DNA of 64,000 bases from an uncultured Prolixibacteraceae bacterium (GTDB lineage: Bacteria; Bacteroidota; Bacteroidia; Bacteroidales; Prolixibacteraceae): the NCBI GenBank assembly GCA_937915865.1, contig CALGIG010000081.1, forward strand, positions 24,550 to 88,549, in the 5' to 3' direction. The notes beneath the pieces were generated by a model. That model was not told the origin of the DNA. It was given only the letters and a program-made list of their open reading frames with translations, and made no database searches. Position numbers and translations under genes: made by a program. Positions 32,985 to 41,628 of the stretch are shown here, piece after piece (position 1 is the stretch's first letter; every line of letters starts with the position of its first letter).

Positions 32985-35204
32985 TTATTGCTGAATTTTT
33001 TCTATCCGTTCAACTGTATCCATCCCTTTGATTTTCATTAGTCGGGAAATCAAATCATTCAGGTCTTCCACGCTGTGGATATATAAATATAAATCTCCTT
33101 CAAATATCCCGTCGTGTGAGTCAAAGTGAACAGTTCGCATGTTTATATTACTTTGCTTTGAAATAATATTAGTTATTTCATTTACAACACCGATACGGTC
33201 GAACCCACTTAATTTGATTCGGCAGAGGTAAGAAAGCTTTTTAAATTTGGTCCATTCAGCAGCGATAATATCGTCTCCTTGTTGCGACATTATTTTTAGT
33301 GCTTCGGGACAATTTCTTTTATGAATAATGATGCGTTCCTCATCTGAAACATATCCAACAACATCATCGCCTGGGATTGGATTACAACATTTTGCGAGAA
33401 TATAGTTTGGTCCTTCAGGGTCTTCTTTAAGAATAAATGGTGTTTTTTTATTGATTTTATTACCAGCAACTGGTTCTTCTTTCTTTTGCGAAAATGATAG
33501 TTTCCAGAATTTTGCGAGTTTGTTTTCTCTTCTGGTTTGTAGTATTTCGTCTAAATTTTCTAATTCTAAAAAACCCATGCCAACTTGTGCATAAAGTTGT
33601 TCCTTATTGTTTAATCCATAGTAGGCGCTAAGTTTTTTAAGTGTATCGAATGATGGTTGTATTTTATATTTAGCCAGCTGATCCTCAATTATTTTTCGAC
33701 CCTGTTCAAGATGTTTTTTCTTATCAAGTTTAAATGATTGTTTGACCTTTGTTTTTGCTTTAGCTGTGGTAAGAAATGATAACCAGCTTAATTGAGGTGT
33801 TTGTGTTTTTGATGTCAAAATTTCGACCTGGTCGCCACTTTGTAAAACATGAGATACCGGAACAAGTTTGTGGTTAATTTTTGCCCCAATACAATGATTT
33901 CCGAGTTGAGTGTGTATTTCATAGGCAAAATCAATAATTGTCGAGTTCTTTGGGAGATTTACCATTTCACCTTTGGGCGTGAAAACTATAATTTCAGATG
34001 AAAATAGGTTTAATTTGAATTCATCCAAAAATTCGAGCGCATCCGACTCCGGATTTTGAAGTGTGTCTTTTATTTTCTGCAACCACTTGTCAAGTTCGTT
34101 TTCTACATCATTCGTATTTTTATATTTATAGTGAGCAGCAAAACCTCTTTCAGCAATTTCGTCCATGCGTTGCGTTCTGATCTGAATTTCGACCCATTTG
34201 CCCTGAGGACCCATTACAGTCACATGTAGGGCTTCGTATCCGTTTGCTTTAGGTATCGTAATCCAATCACGAATTCTGTCGGGTTTTGGTTTGTAAATAT
34301 CAGTGACCAATGATAGTATGTCAAAGCATTGTCTTTTTTCCGAGATGTTTGGCTTGGGGCTAAAAACTATTCTAATTGCTAGTAAATCATATACTTCGTC
34401 AAAAGAAACACCTTTTGTTTGCATTTTATTCCAAATGGAATATATTGATTTAAGCCGTTCGGTTATTGTAAATTCAACACCTTCCTGTTTAAGTTGTTCG
34501 TCGATTGGCCGTATGAACTCTGTTACAAGGTAATTACGTTGTTCTTGTTGATTTTGAAGCCTGTACAAAATCTGGTTGTATGCATCCGGATGTTTATATT
34601 TTAGGCTTAGGTCTTCAAGTTCTGATTTAATGGCATATAATCCTAACCGGTGGGCCAGGGGTGCAAATATGTAAAGTGTTTCTGCTGCAATTTTTAATTG
34701 TTTATTTGGCGCCATCGAGTCTAAAGTTCGCATATTATGCAACCGGTCAGCCAGTTTGATCAGAATAACGCGAACATCATCAGATAAAGTCATCAGCATT
34801 TTTCTGAAATTGTGCGCCTGCTTTGAGTCGTGTTGGGTATTGAATTCTCCTCGAAGTTTTGTTAATCCGTCAACAATCTGAGCAACTTTTTCACCAAATA
34901 AGTTTGATATATCTTCAAGTGTATAATCTGTATCTTCAACAACATCGTGTAATAATGCTGATATAATGGAAGTTGCACTTAACCCAATTTCGTCGATAAC
35001 AATTTTGGCAACTGCAATGGGGTGGATTATGTAAGGTTCGCCTGATTTTCTTTTAACACCTGCGTGTGCATTATTTGCAAATTCAAAAGCCTTTTGAATG
35101 CGTAATATACCTTCTTCCGAAACTTTTCGTTCGCAAGCCTTCATTAAATCATCAAAATAATCCTGTATGAGTCGTTCTTCTGCTTTAGTTTGAAGTTTTG
35201 TCAT
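32985..35204 (-). CDS. RelA/SpoT bifunctional (p)ppGpp synthetase/hydrolase
   Basis: A 739-residue protein with the complete long-RSH architecture: HD hydrolase domain (HDVVEDTDYTLEDI, ADRLHNMRTL), synthetase domain (YEALHVTVMGPQGKWVEIQI), TGS domain (FTPKGEMVNLPKNSTIIDFA), a helical/CC region (CCNPIPGDDVVGYVS) and a C-terminal ACT domain (VNEITNIISKQSNINMR). It makes and degrades (p)ppGpp in the stringent response. The HD residues are intact, so it is likely the SpoT-type bifunctional enzyme. Length is typical (about 730-750). Confidence 0.96.
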   Translation of the reverse strand: MTKLQTKAEERLIQDYFDDLMKACERKVSEEGILRIQKAFEFANNAHAGVKRKSGEPYIIHPIAVAKIVIDEIGLSATSIISALLHDVVEDTDYTLEDISNLFGEKVAQIVDGLTKLRGEFNTQHDSKQAHNFRKMLMTLSDDVRVILIKLADRLHNMRTLDSMAPNKQLKIAAETLYIFAPLAHRLGLYAIKSELEDLSLKYKHPDAYNQILYRLQNQQEQRNYLVTEFIRPIDEQLKQEGVEFTITERLKSIYSIWNKMQTKGVSFDEVYDLLAIRIVFSPKPNISEKRQCFDILSLVTDIYKPKPDRIRDWITIPKANGYEALHVTVMGPQGKWVEIQIRTQRMDEIAERGFAAHYKYKNTNDVENELDKWLQKIKDTLQNPESDALEFLDEFKLNLFSSEIIVFTPKGEMVNLPKNSTIIDFAYEIHTQLGNHCIGAKINHKLVPVSHVLQSGDQVEILTSKTQTPQLSWLSFLTTAKAKTKVKQSFKLDKKKHLEQGRKIIEDQLAKYKIQPSFDTLKKLSAYYGLNNKEQLYAQVGMGFLELENLDEILQTRRENKLAKFWKLSFSQKKEEPVAGNKINKKTPFILKEDPEGPNYILAKCCNPIPGDDVVGYVSDEERIIIHKRNCPEALKIMSQQGDDIIAAEWTKFKKLSYLCRIKLSGFDRIGVVNEITNIISKQSNINMRTVHFDSHDGIFEGDLYLYIHSVEDLNDLISRLMKIKGMDTVERIEKIQQ

Positions 35205-35351
35205 CTAAAATCCTTTCTCTAATCACGTGTCATATCGACAGGAAGTAAAGATATGTTTTTTTCCAAAATAACAATTGTTGGTTTTATTTTTACCGATCGT
35301 AGAGCAGAAACTATTAAGATTAAAACAGGTGAAATTTAGGATGGTCTTATT

Positions 35352-36599
35352 CTATTCAAAACGGAGACTTTCTATTGGATCAAGTTTTGATGCTTTTTTT
35401 GCAGGGTAATATCCAGAGATAATTCCAACCAGGAAACAAAGAAAAACGCCAAGGATTATCCATAACCAAGGAATAAAGAACGGAGAACCAATCATTTTTG
35501 CTACACCGTTGCCTGCAAGAATTCCTAATATAATTCCAACAAAACCTCCAATTTGGCCAATAACTATAGATTCGATTAGAAATTGTTGCTTGACAATTTT
35601 TGATGTAGCACCAATTGCTTTGCGGGTACCAATCTCACGTGTTCTTTCGGTTACTGAAACGAGCATGATGTTCATCAATCCAACTGCTGCTCCAAATAAG
35701 GTTATTAGTCCAATGATTGTGGCAACTAAGGTTATGTTCTTGATGTTTTTAAGCAAAATATTAACAAGGTTGTCGCTTTTCTCAATGTTAAAGTCGCTTT
35801 CATCTGAAGGATTTAAATTACGGATGACACGGAAAGTACCTTCTGCTTCACCTATTGCCGGATCAACTAATTCAGATTTATTTACTTTAATTTGAATGAT
35901 AAAATTCATTTGAGGTCTTGAAAAGTAGCTTCTGACATTGGTGTAAGGGAGCATACATACCTGGTCGCCACCAGAACCAAATCCACGTCCTTTGGATGCA
36001 AGAACTCCTACAACCCTGTATTTCCCACCACCAATACTTATAGTTTTTTGAAGTGGATTTTCTCCATTTTTAAATATTTTACGAGTTACTCCATCTCCAA
36101 TTATCACTACATTTCGGCCTGTGTTTATTTCATCTTCAGTAAAGTTTCTTCCCGACTTAATCTCGTTTCCCGAAGTGAACAGGTAATTTTCATCAACACC
36201 TTGTATTGAAATGTTGGGATTTGTCTTCTGAGATTCGTACTTGACTGTTGCTGTACCTGTGGCATTGGTCGAGATGGAGACAGAAGCCGGAAAAACAAAT
36301 TTTTCTTTGAACTCTTTAGCTTGATAAAAACTTATAAAAGAATAATTTCTGGTACGGTATTTTTTGTCTCCAACCTGAATTCGCATCCCGCGCGAATTAA
36401 TTGTAAATGTATTTGCCCCCATAAACGTAAACTCTTTTGTAATACTGTTTTTTATCGAATCAATAGCTGTCAGTATTCCTACTAAAGCTGTTATTCCAAC
36501 AGCAATAATACACACTGTAAGTATTGTACGAAGTTTATTGCTTCGGATAGACTGCAAGGCAATACTTAGATTCTCAAAAAATAGAGTTCCAAATTTCAT
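35352..36599 (-). CDS. ABC transporter permease, MacB/FtsX type
   Basis: A 415-residue membrane protein: an N-terminal helix (about 22-45; LRTILTVCIIAVGITALVGI), a large periplasmic MacB-PCD domain (about 50-285), and three C-terminal helices with SVTERTREIGTRKAIGATS, which is the coupling-helix signature of type VII ABC permeases. It would move lipoproteins, drugs or peptides or transmit force across the inner membrane. No ATPase or adaptor gene adjoins it in the window, so its partners are probably encoded elsewhere. Confidence 0.92.
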   Translation of the reverse strand: MKFGTLFFENLSIALQSIRSNKLRTILTVCIIAVGITALVGILTAIDSIKNSITKEFTFMGANTFTINSRGMRIQVGDKKYRTRNYSFISFYQAKEFKEKFVFPASVSISTNATGTATVKYESQKTNPNISIQGVDENYLFTSGNEIKSGRNFTEDEINTGRNVVIIGDGVTRKIFKNGENPLQKTISIGGGKYRVVGVLASKGRGFGSGGDQVCMLPYTNVRSYFSRPQMNFIIQIKVNKSELVDPAIGEAEGTFRVIRNLNPSDESDFNIEKSDNLVNILLKNIKNITLVATIIGLITLFGAAVGLMNIMLVSVTERTREIGTRKAIGATSKIVKQQFLIESIVIGQIGGFVGIILGILAGNGVAKMIGSPFFIPWLWIILGVFLCFLVGIISGYYPAKKASKLDPIESLRFE

Positions 36600-36907
36600 A
36601 TTTCGAGAGCTTTATGCTATTTGTAACTCGAAGTAAGCAAAAATTACAATCTCTTAAGGTTGATTCTGAAAATATATTACATACGACCAATTGTAGTAAT
36701 TATTCAATTTTTCAATTCTTTTTTTTACAAATCAATATTGATTGATTGTCTAAGTTTCTTATTATGTGTATGTTGTGTCTGGGGCCGTTTAAATTTAATT
36801 TTTTTTAACATTTTAGAAATAACTTTTTCATTTGTCATTCTGTATAGAAATACAATTTGAACTTACTTTTAAACAGCTTTTAAATTCAACGGTAAAGGTT
36901 TTGGTTT
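36600..36907. other. AT-rich intergenic region between divergent genes
   Basis: This 308-bp divergent spacer has long A/T tracts and no coding sequence with recognisable homology. TACAATTTG at 36851-36859 resembles a -7 element (one base too long) for the plus-strand gene. I see no RNA or terminator structure. Confidence 0.5.
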
Positions 36908-37420
36908 ATGATATTTGCTTTTGAAATTTCATCTCCAGAAAATTCTGATTTTAAAAGGATAGCGCATATAAAATCAGACGATACGTTTGAAAGTTTACAT
37001 CAAATAATCCAGGATACATCAAATTTCGATCAATCGCAGGTCGCTTCATTTTTTATAGCCGATGAGCATTGGCGAAAACAAGTCGAAATTGGTCAGTTAA
37101 CTTCGAGCTGGATGCATTCGAAAACCTTTGACATGTTTAATTCCAAACTGGAAGAACATATTTCTGAGTTAGGACAAAAATTAGTTTACGTTTTTGATTT
37201 TTTTAATGACCGTTTTTTTTATGTAGAACTAAAGGAGAAACTTATGAAAACTGACTTAAAAGAACCATTTATTATTTATGAAAGAGGAACCCCACCCAGT
37301 CAATTTCTAACAGAAGAGCTTGAAAATACCAATGTTGAATTGTTTGAAAGGGAAGAACCATATAAGAGTTTTGGTGATCTTGAGGACTATTATGAAATTT
37401 TTGGAGAAATAGATGCATAA
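36908..37420 (+). CDS. pRiA4b ORF-3-like protein
   Basis: A 170-residue acidic protein resembling the plasmid pRiA4b ORF-3 / IS1096 TnpR-like family: an N-terminal YEIS-like strand (IFAFEISSPENSDFKRIAHI), DTFESLHQIIQ, FFIADEHWRKQVEIG, KLVYVFDFFNDRFFYVELKE, and an acidic C-terminal region. The family name comes from mobile elements, but in Bacteroidota it is a stable chromosomal gene beside miaA and its role is unknown. No transposon features surround it. Confidence 0.75.
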   Translation: MIFAFEISSPENSDFKRIAHIKSDDTFESLHQIIQDTSNFDQSQVASFFIADEHWRKQVEIGQLTSSWMHSKTFDMFNSKLEEHISELGQKLVYVFDFFNDRFFYVELKEKLMKTDLKEPFIIYERGTPPSQFLTEELENTNVELFEREEPYKSFGDLEDYYEIFGEIDA

Positions 37421-37463
37421 AACCATGTGTTAAAATTGGGCTCCTTCTTTTTGTACTAAATCC

Positions 37464-37471
37464 TATCTTTG
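37464..37471 (+). promoter_or_regulatory. -7 promoter element for miaA
   Basis: TATCTTTG exactly matches TAnnTTTG, 23 bp before the miaA start. A well-spaced -33 TTG is not obvious (the nearest TTTTTG is only 10 bp upstream). Confidence 0.4.
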
Positions 37472-37493
37472 CAGTAGTACACAAAAGAGAAGG

Positions 37494-38402
37494 ATGAATA
37501 CACTAATAGTAATTTTAGGACCGACTGGTGTTGGGAAGTCAGATATAGGTATCCAAATTGCTAAACACTATAAGACGGAAATCATTTCTGCTGATTCAAG
37601 GCAGTTTTTCAAGGAGCTTAGTATTGGTACAGCGGTTCCTAGCTTAAATGACTTGATGGAGATTCCTCATCACTTTATTCAGAATAAGTCGATACATGAT
37701 TATTATAATGTGAGTTCTTTTGAGGTTGAAGCCCTTGAATTAATGAATCAACTGTTTAAAAGAGTTAATCCATTAATTCTTGTTGGAGGTTCGATGTTGT
37801 ATATTGATACTATTTGTAATGGAATTGATGATATTCCAACAGTTGATACTGAAACGAGAAAGTCAGTAATTGAATGGTATGAACAAAACGGAATTGAAGC
37901 GCTTCGATTGAGACTTTTAAAATTGGACCCGGATTACTATAATATTGTTGACCAAAACAACCACAAGAGAATGTTACATGCTGTTGAAGTATGTCAAATG
38001 TCTGGGAGAACTTTCACTTCCTTTAGAACAAATAGCGCGAAAAAAAGACCATTTAGAATCATTAAGATTGGAATAAATCAAGATCGGAAAATATTGTACG
38101 AGCGTATTAACCAGCGTGTAATAAAGATGATTGAATCAGGATTGGTTGAAGAAGCAAGGTCTGTTTACCAATTTCGAGGTTTAAATTCGTTAAATACGGT
38201 GGGGTATAAAGAATTGTTTTCTTATTTCGATGGTGATTGTTCTCTGGATGAGGCCGTTGATCTGATTCAAAGAAGTACAAGAAAATATGCCAGGAAACAG
38301 TTAACTTGGTTTCGTCGTGATTTGCAGATCAAGTGGTTTGAGCCGTATCAATTAATGGAGGTAATTGAATATATCGACGACAATATTGTTATTGATGAGT
38401 AA
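37494..38402 (+). CDS. miaA: tRNA dimethylallyltransferase
   Basis: A 302-residue protein with the P-loop GPTGVGKSD (about 8-16), SADSRQFFKELSIGTA, the IHDYYNVSSFE segment, LVGGSMLYIDT, NHKRMLHAVEVCQMSG and LNTVGYKELF. MiaA transfers the dimethylallyl group from DMAPP to A37 of tRNAs that read UNN codons. Length is normal. It uses the same isoprenoid precursor pool as the prenyl synthase elsewhere in the window, but this is a housekeeping enzyme. Confidence 0.97.
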   Translation: MNTLIVILGPTGVGKSDIGIQIAKHYKTEIISADSRQFFKELSIGTAVPSLNDLMEIPHHFIQNKSIHDYYNVSSFEVEALELMNQLFKRVNPLILVGGSMLYIDTICNGIDDIPTVDTETRKSVIEWYEQNGIEALRLRLLKLDPDYYNIVDQNNHKRMLHAVEVCQMSGRTFTSFRTNSAKKRPFRIIKIGINQDRKILYERINQRVIKMIESGLVEEARSVYQFRGLNSLNTVGYKELFSYFDGDCSLDEAVDLIQRSTRKYARKQLTWFRRDLQIKWFEPYQLMEVIEYIDDNIVIDE

Positions 38403-38536
38403 TTCAATACTAACTGGTTTATAATCTGTGTACATGCATTAGTGTTTGAATTCAGGAGACTGGAGAAATAAGGCATTTTATATTCCTCTAATTGATAAAC
38501 ATGTTGCACCTTTGTAAAGGATAATTCATCACCAAA

Positions 38537-39697
38537 ATGATCAAGACAGTTAAAATAATAGGTCCTGCCTATCCTTATAGAGGAGGAATTGCTACTACAA
38601 GTGAGCGTTTAGCTCAGGAGTTTGCTTCTCTTGGCATTAATGTGGAAATAGAAACATTTAAACTACAATATCCCTCAATCCTGTTTCCTGGTAAAACACA
38701 ATATAATAATAAGCCAGCTCCATCTGATTTAATTATAAGAAGAACGATTAATTCAATTAACCCTTTAAATTGGATAAAAGTTGGGTTAAAACTAAAAAGA
38801 GAATCCCCGGATTTGATGATTATTAGATATTGGCTACCCTTTTTGGCTCCTTGCCTTGGTTCAATAGCTGGTATTACTAAAAAGAATAAACATACCAGAA
38901 TAATTTGCCTGGCTGATAATATTATTCCGCACGAACATCGTCCTGGAGATCATTTCCTTACTAATTATTTCGTTCAGCGCATTGATGGATTAATTGCGAT
39001 GTCAAAAAGCGTATTGCAAGAAAGTAAAATTTTCAGGTGCGATTTGTCTTTGGGTTTTTGTCCACACCCACTTTTCGACATTTATGGGGAAAAGCTGCCT
39101 GTTAATATTGCGAAACAAAAATTAGGTCTTGAGACAGAGTTTAGTTACTTGCTTTTTTTTGGGTTTATTCGTGATTATAAAGGATTGGATTTGCTTATTC
39201 AAGCCTTCGGTGATAAACGATTGCGAAAATATCCGGTAAAACTTTTGGTTGCTGGCGAATACTACTCAAACCCTGAACCGTATTTACAACTTATTCGCGA
39301 GATGAAACTATCTGAATATATTGTTCTACGTACTGAGTTTATTCCCGATAACGAAGTGAATATGTATTTTAGCGCAGCGGATTTAGTTGTTCAACCGTAT
39401 AAAACTGCCACCCAGAGTGGTGTAACTCAGATAGCTTACCATTTTGAAAAACCAATGTTAGTTACAAATGTTGGTGGACTGTCGGAAATAATTCCGGATG
39501 GGAAGGTCGGTTATGTTGTAGAGCCAGATGTTGACAGTATTACTGAAGCTTTGGATGATTTTTATAAAAATAAAAGAGCTGGTTTATTTGGACGTAATGT
39601 CGTTGAAGAGAAAAAGAAATTTTCTTGGTTAAATATGGTTAATACATTCAATTCAGTTTATAACGAAATAATTGAAAATAAAAAAGGCAGCTTGTAA
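38537..39697 (+). CDS. GT-B glycosyltransferase, family 4-like
   Basis: A 386-residue cytosolic glycosyltransferase: N-terminal acceptor domain starting IIGPAYPYRGGIATTSERLA and a donor domain with LLFFGFIRDYKGLDLLIQAF, DLVVQPYKTATQSGVTQIAY (carrying the typical nucleotide-sugar loop) and VTNVGGLSEIIPDGKVGYVV. These are GT4 features; the sugar and acceptor are unknown. It stands between miaA and gapA; its last codons (KKGSL) overlap the hairpin that terminates gapA on the opposite strand. Confidence 0.9.
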   Translation: MIKTVKIIGPAYPYRGGIATTSERLAQEFASLGINVEIETFKLQYPSILFPGKTQYNNKPAPSDLIIRRTINSINPLNWIKVGLKLKRESPDLMIIRYWLPFLAPCLGSIAGITKKNKHTRIICLADNIIPHEHRPGDHFLTNYFVQRIDGLIAMSKSVLQESKIFRCDLSLGFCPHPLFDIYGEKLPVNIAKQKLGLETEFSYLLFFGFIRDYKGLDLLIQAFGDKRLRKYPVKLLVAGEYYSNPEPYLQLIREMKLSEYIVLRTEFIPDNEVNMYFSAADLVVQPYKTATQSGVTQIAYHFEKPMLVTNVGGLSEIIPDGKVGYVVEPDVDSITEALDDFYKNKRAGLFGRNVVEEKKKFSWLNMVNTFNSVYNEIIENKKGSL

Positions 39698-39705
39698 TGC
39701 TGCCT
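39681..39705 (-). terminator. Terminator of gapA, overlapping the end of the glycosyltransferase gene
   Basis: AGGCAGC (39685-39691) and GCTGCCT (39699-39705) form a stem with a 7-nt loop. Read on the minus strand it is followed by TTTTTTATTTTC, so it should end gapA transcripts. The glycosyltransferase stop codon (39695-39697) is in the loop. Confidence 0.8.
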
Positions 39706-39727
39706 CCAAACTATTATTTAAAGATAA

Positions 39728-40735
39728 TTATTTTACAGTGTCCATGTGAGCGATCAGATCAATAACTTTGTTTGAGTAACCCCATTCATTGTCGTACCAA
39801 CTAACCAATTTCACAAAGTTTCCGTTCAAAGCGATACCGGCACCAGCATCAAAAACTGAAGTGCGTGATTCGTGAATGAAGTCAGTTGAAACAACAGAAT
39901 CTTCAGTATAGCCAAGAATGCCTTTCATGGTAGTTTCAGAAGCTTCTTTAACAGCAGCTTTAATTTCTTCGTATGTAGCAGTTTTGTCTAAACGTACAGT
40001 TAAGTCAACTACAGAAACGTCAGCTGTAGGAACACGAAAAGCCATACCAGTAAGTTTACCATTCAGAGAAGGGATAACTTTACCAACAGCTTTTGCAGCG
40101 CCTGTTGAAGATGGAATGATATTATTCAGGATTGAACGACCACCTCTCCAATCTTTCGAAGAAGGAGCGTCAACAGTTTTCTGAGTATTAGTAGCAGCGT
40201 GAACTGTTGTCATTAAACCCTCAACAATTCCAAATTTATCGTGGATAACTTTAGCAAGAGGAGCTAAGCAGTTAGTTGTACAAGAAGCATTTGATACAAT
40301 ATCCATATCAGCTTTGTATGCGTCAAGGTTAACACCACAAACAAACATAGGAGCATCGTTTGAAGGAGCAGAAATAACTACTTTCTTCGCTCCACCGGCT
40401 AAGTGAGCCTTCGCTTTATCAATAGTAGTGAAAACACCTGTAGACTCAACAACGTAGTCAGCGCCAACAGCACCCCAGCCAATGTTTGCCGGATCTTTCT
40501 CAGCGAAGAAGGCAACTTCCTGACCATTTACAAATAATTTACCATCTTTATTTTCTGCAGTACCCTGAAATTTACCATGAACAGTGTCATACTTTAACAT
40601 GTAAATAAGGTAGTTAAGATCGAGGAAAGGGTCGTTTACTGCAACAATTTGAACATCATCTCTTTCTTGAGCAGCACGGAAAACTAAACGTCCGATGCGA
40701 CCAAAACCATTAATACCGATTTTAATTTTTGACAT
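39728..40735 (-). CDS. gapA: Glyceraldehyde-3-phosphate dehydrogenase, type I
   Basis: A 335-residue protein with the NAD-binding INGFGRIGRLVFRAA start, the catalytic motif SNASCTTNCLAPL (Cys 152), HAATNTQKTVD, RGGRSILNNIIPSSTGAAKA and the WYDNEWGYSNKV end. It converts glyceraldehyde-3-phosphate to 1,3-bisphosphoglycerate with NAD+ in glycolysis. An Asp at position 35 (VNDPF) indicates NAD+ preference. It is transcribed alone. Two aldolase genes at the window's end serve the step just upstream in the same pathway. Confidence 0.98.
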   Translation of the reverse strand: MSKIKIGINGFGRIGRLVFRAAQERDDVQIVAVNDPFLDLNYLIYMLKYDTVHGKFQGTAENKDGKLFVNGQEVAFFAEKDPANIGWGAVGADYVVESTGVFTTIDKAKAHLAGGAKKVVISAPSNDAPMFVCGVNLDAYKADMDIVSNASCTTNCLAPLAKVIHDKFGIVEGLMTTVHAATNTQKTVDAPSSKDWRGGRSILNNIIPSSTGAAKAVGKVIPSLNGKLTGMAFRVPTADVSVVDLTVRLDKTATYEEIKAAVKEASETTMKGILGYTEDSVVSTDFIHESRTSVFDAGAGIALNGNFVKLVSWYDNEWGYSNKVIDLIAHMDTVK

Positions 40736-41628
40736 CGTTGATAATTTTAATGAGTGTATAAAAGAATATTATAATTTATCTACAAACCTTATTTATTTAA
40801 GGCGATACAAAATAAACACTTAAAATCAGAATCATCAAATTTATTTTATAAGATGGGAGTAAATGTAAATGAGTTTAATTTTTAATTAATGTTGTCTACA
40901 CTCATACCATGGAATATGGTTTTATCCGGTATATATGGAGATTTAGACTTTATTTTAAGTAGATTTTCCTTGATAATGACAAGCAAATAATGAAATATTG
41001 AATTCTCAGAGGCTTAAAAAATCAATACTTTGCTTGAAACGAATAACTTATGTGAATATTCATTATTCTTTTTTTAATGTAATCTGGAGAAAAATTCCGT
41101 TTATATTAATTCCTAAATGTTCAATATTTTAATGTGTTTCATGCTTAAATATCTTATTATTAATAATTTATTGGTTGCAAAATAAAATATTAAATTATTT
41201 GACTGTGATAGATCAGTAATTATTTTACATTAATTTTGAAGACTTGAATGTGTTATATATCGGTTTTTCTTAAATTTCAGACCAAGTAAAAATATAAAAG
41301 CCTTACTTTGTCTTCAATATAAATTAATGATGTAATTTTACGTGTTACTGAAATATTTCGATTTTATATTTCAATGTATTTGAAAGAAGAAATGAGTCTA
41401 TGTTTTGATTCCGGTTAACTAAAAACCCTGTCGTTATTGGAGAATTGGGTAATTCTGGCTGATAAATATTTTATTTTTATCAGCGGATAATGTTGTACTT
41501 TGCGGATAATTTTTATACGTTTGCATTATCAAGTGCGTAAAAAAATGAAAGTTAAAAATAAAGAAGATAAAAATGAATTATAAAATTCAATCAATCAATC
41601 AATTAAGTTTAATTAAAAAACAAATGCT
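40736..41628. other. 893-bp AT-rich divergent spacer
   Basis: The longest non-coding stretch of the window, between gapA and the giant surface-protein gene. It is very AT-rich with no credible reading frame. GCGGATAAT occurs twice (41483-41491 and 41502-41510) just before the giant-gene promoter, and a CAATCAATCAATCAATT run sits in its leader (about 41588-41604). I see no RNA gene or insertion sequence. A large regulatory region or decayed DNA are both possible. Confidence 0.5.
41493..41523 (+). promoter_or_regulatory. Promoter for the giant surface-protein gene
   Basis: TTG (41493-41495) and TACGTTTG (41516-41523) are separated by 20 bp, matching the Bacteroidota consensus. The inferred leader is about 100 nt. 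A GCGGATAAT direct repeat overlaps the promoter. Confidence 0.55.

Noticed and set aside
36660..36860. A 66-codon frame in the AT-rich spacer
   Set aside because: It consists of hydrophobic low-complexity residues, as expected from AT-rich DNA, without a ribosome-binding site.
36908..37420. pRiA4b ORF-3/TnpR-like gene as evidence of a transposon
   Set aside because: No transposase, terminal repeats or target duplication are visible around it, and the gene sits between ordinary chromosomal genes.
41588..41604. CAATCAATCAATCAATT run as a phase-variation repeat
   Set aside because: It is only about four units, lies in the leader rather than the reading frame or promoter, and may be chance in AT-rich DNA.
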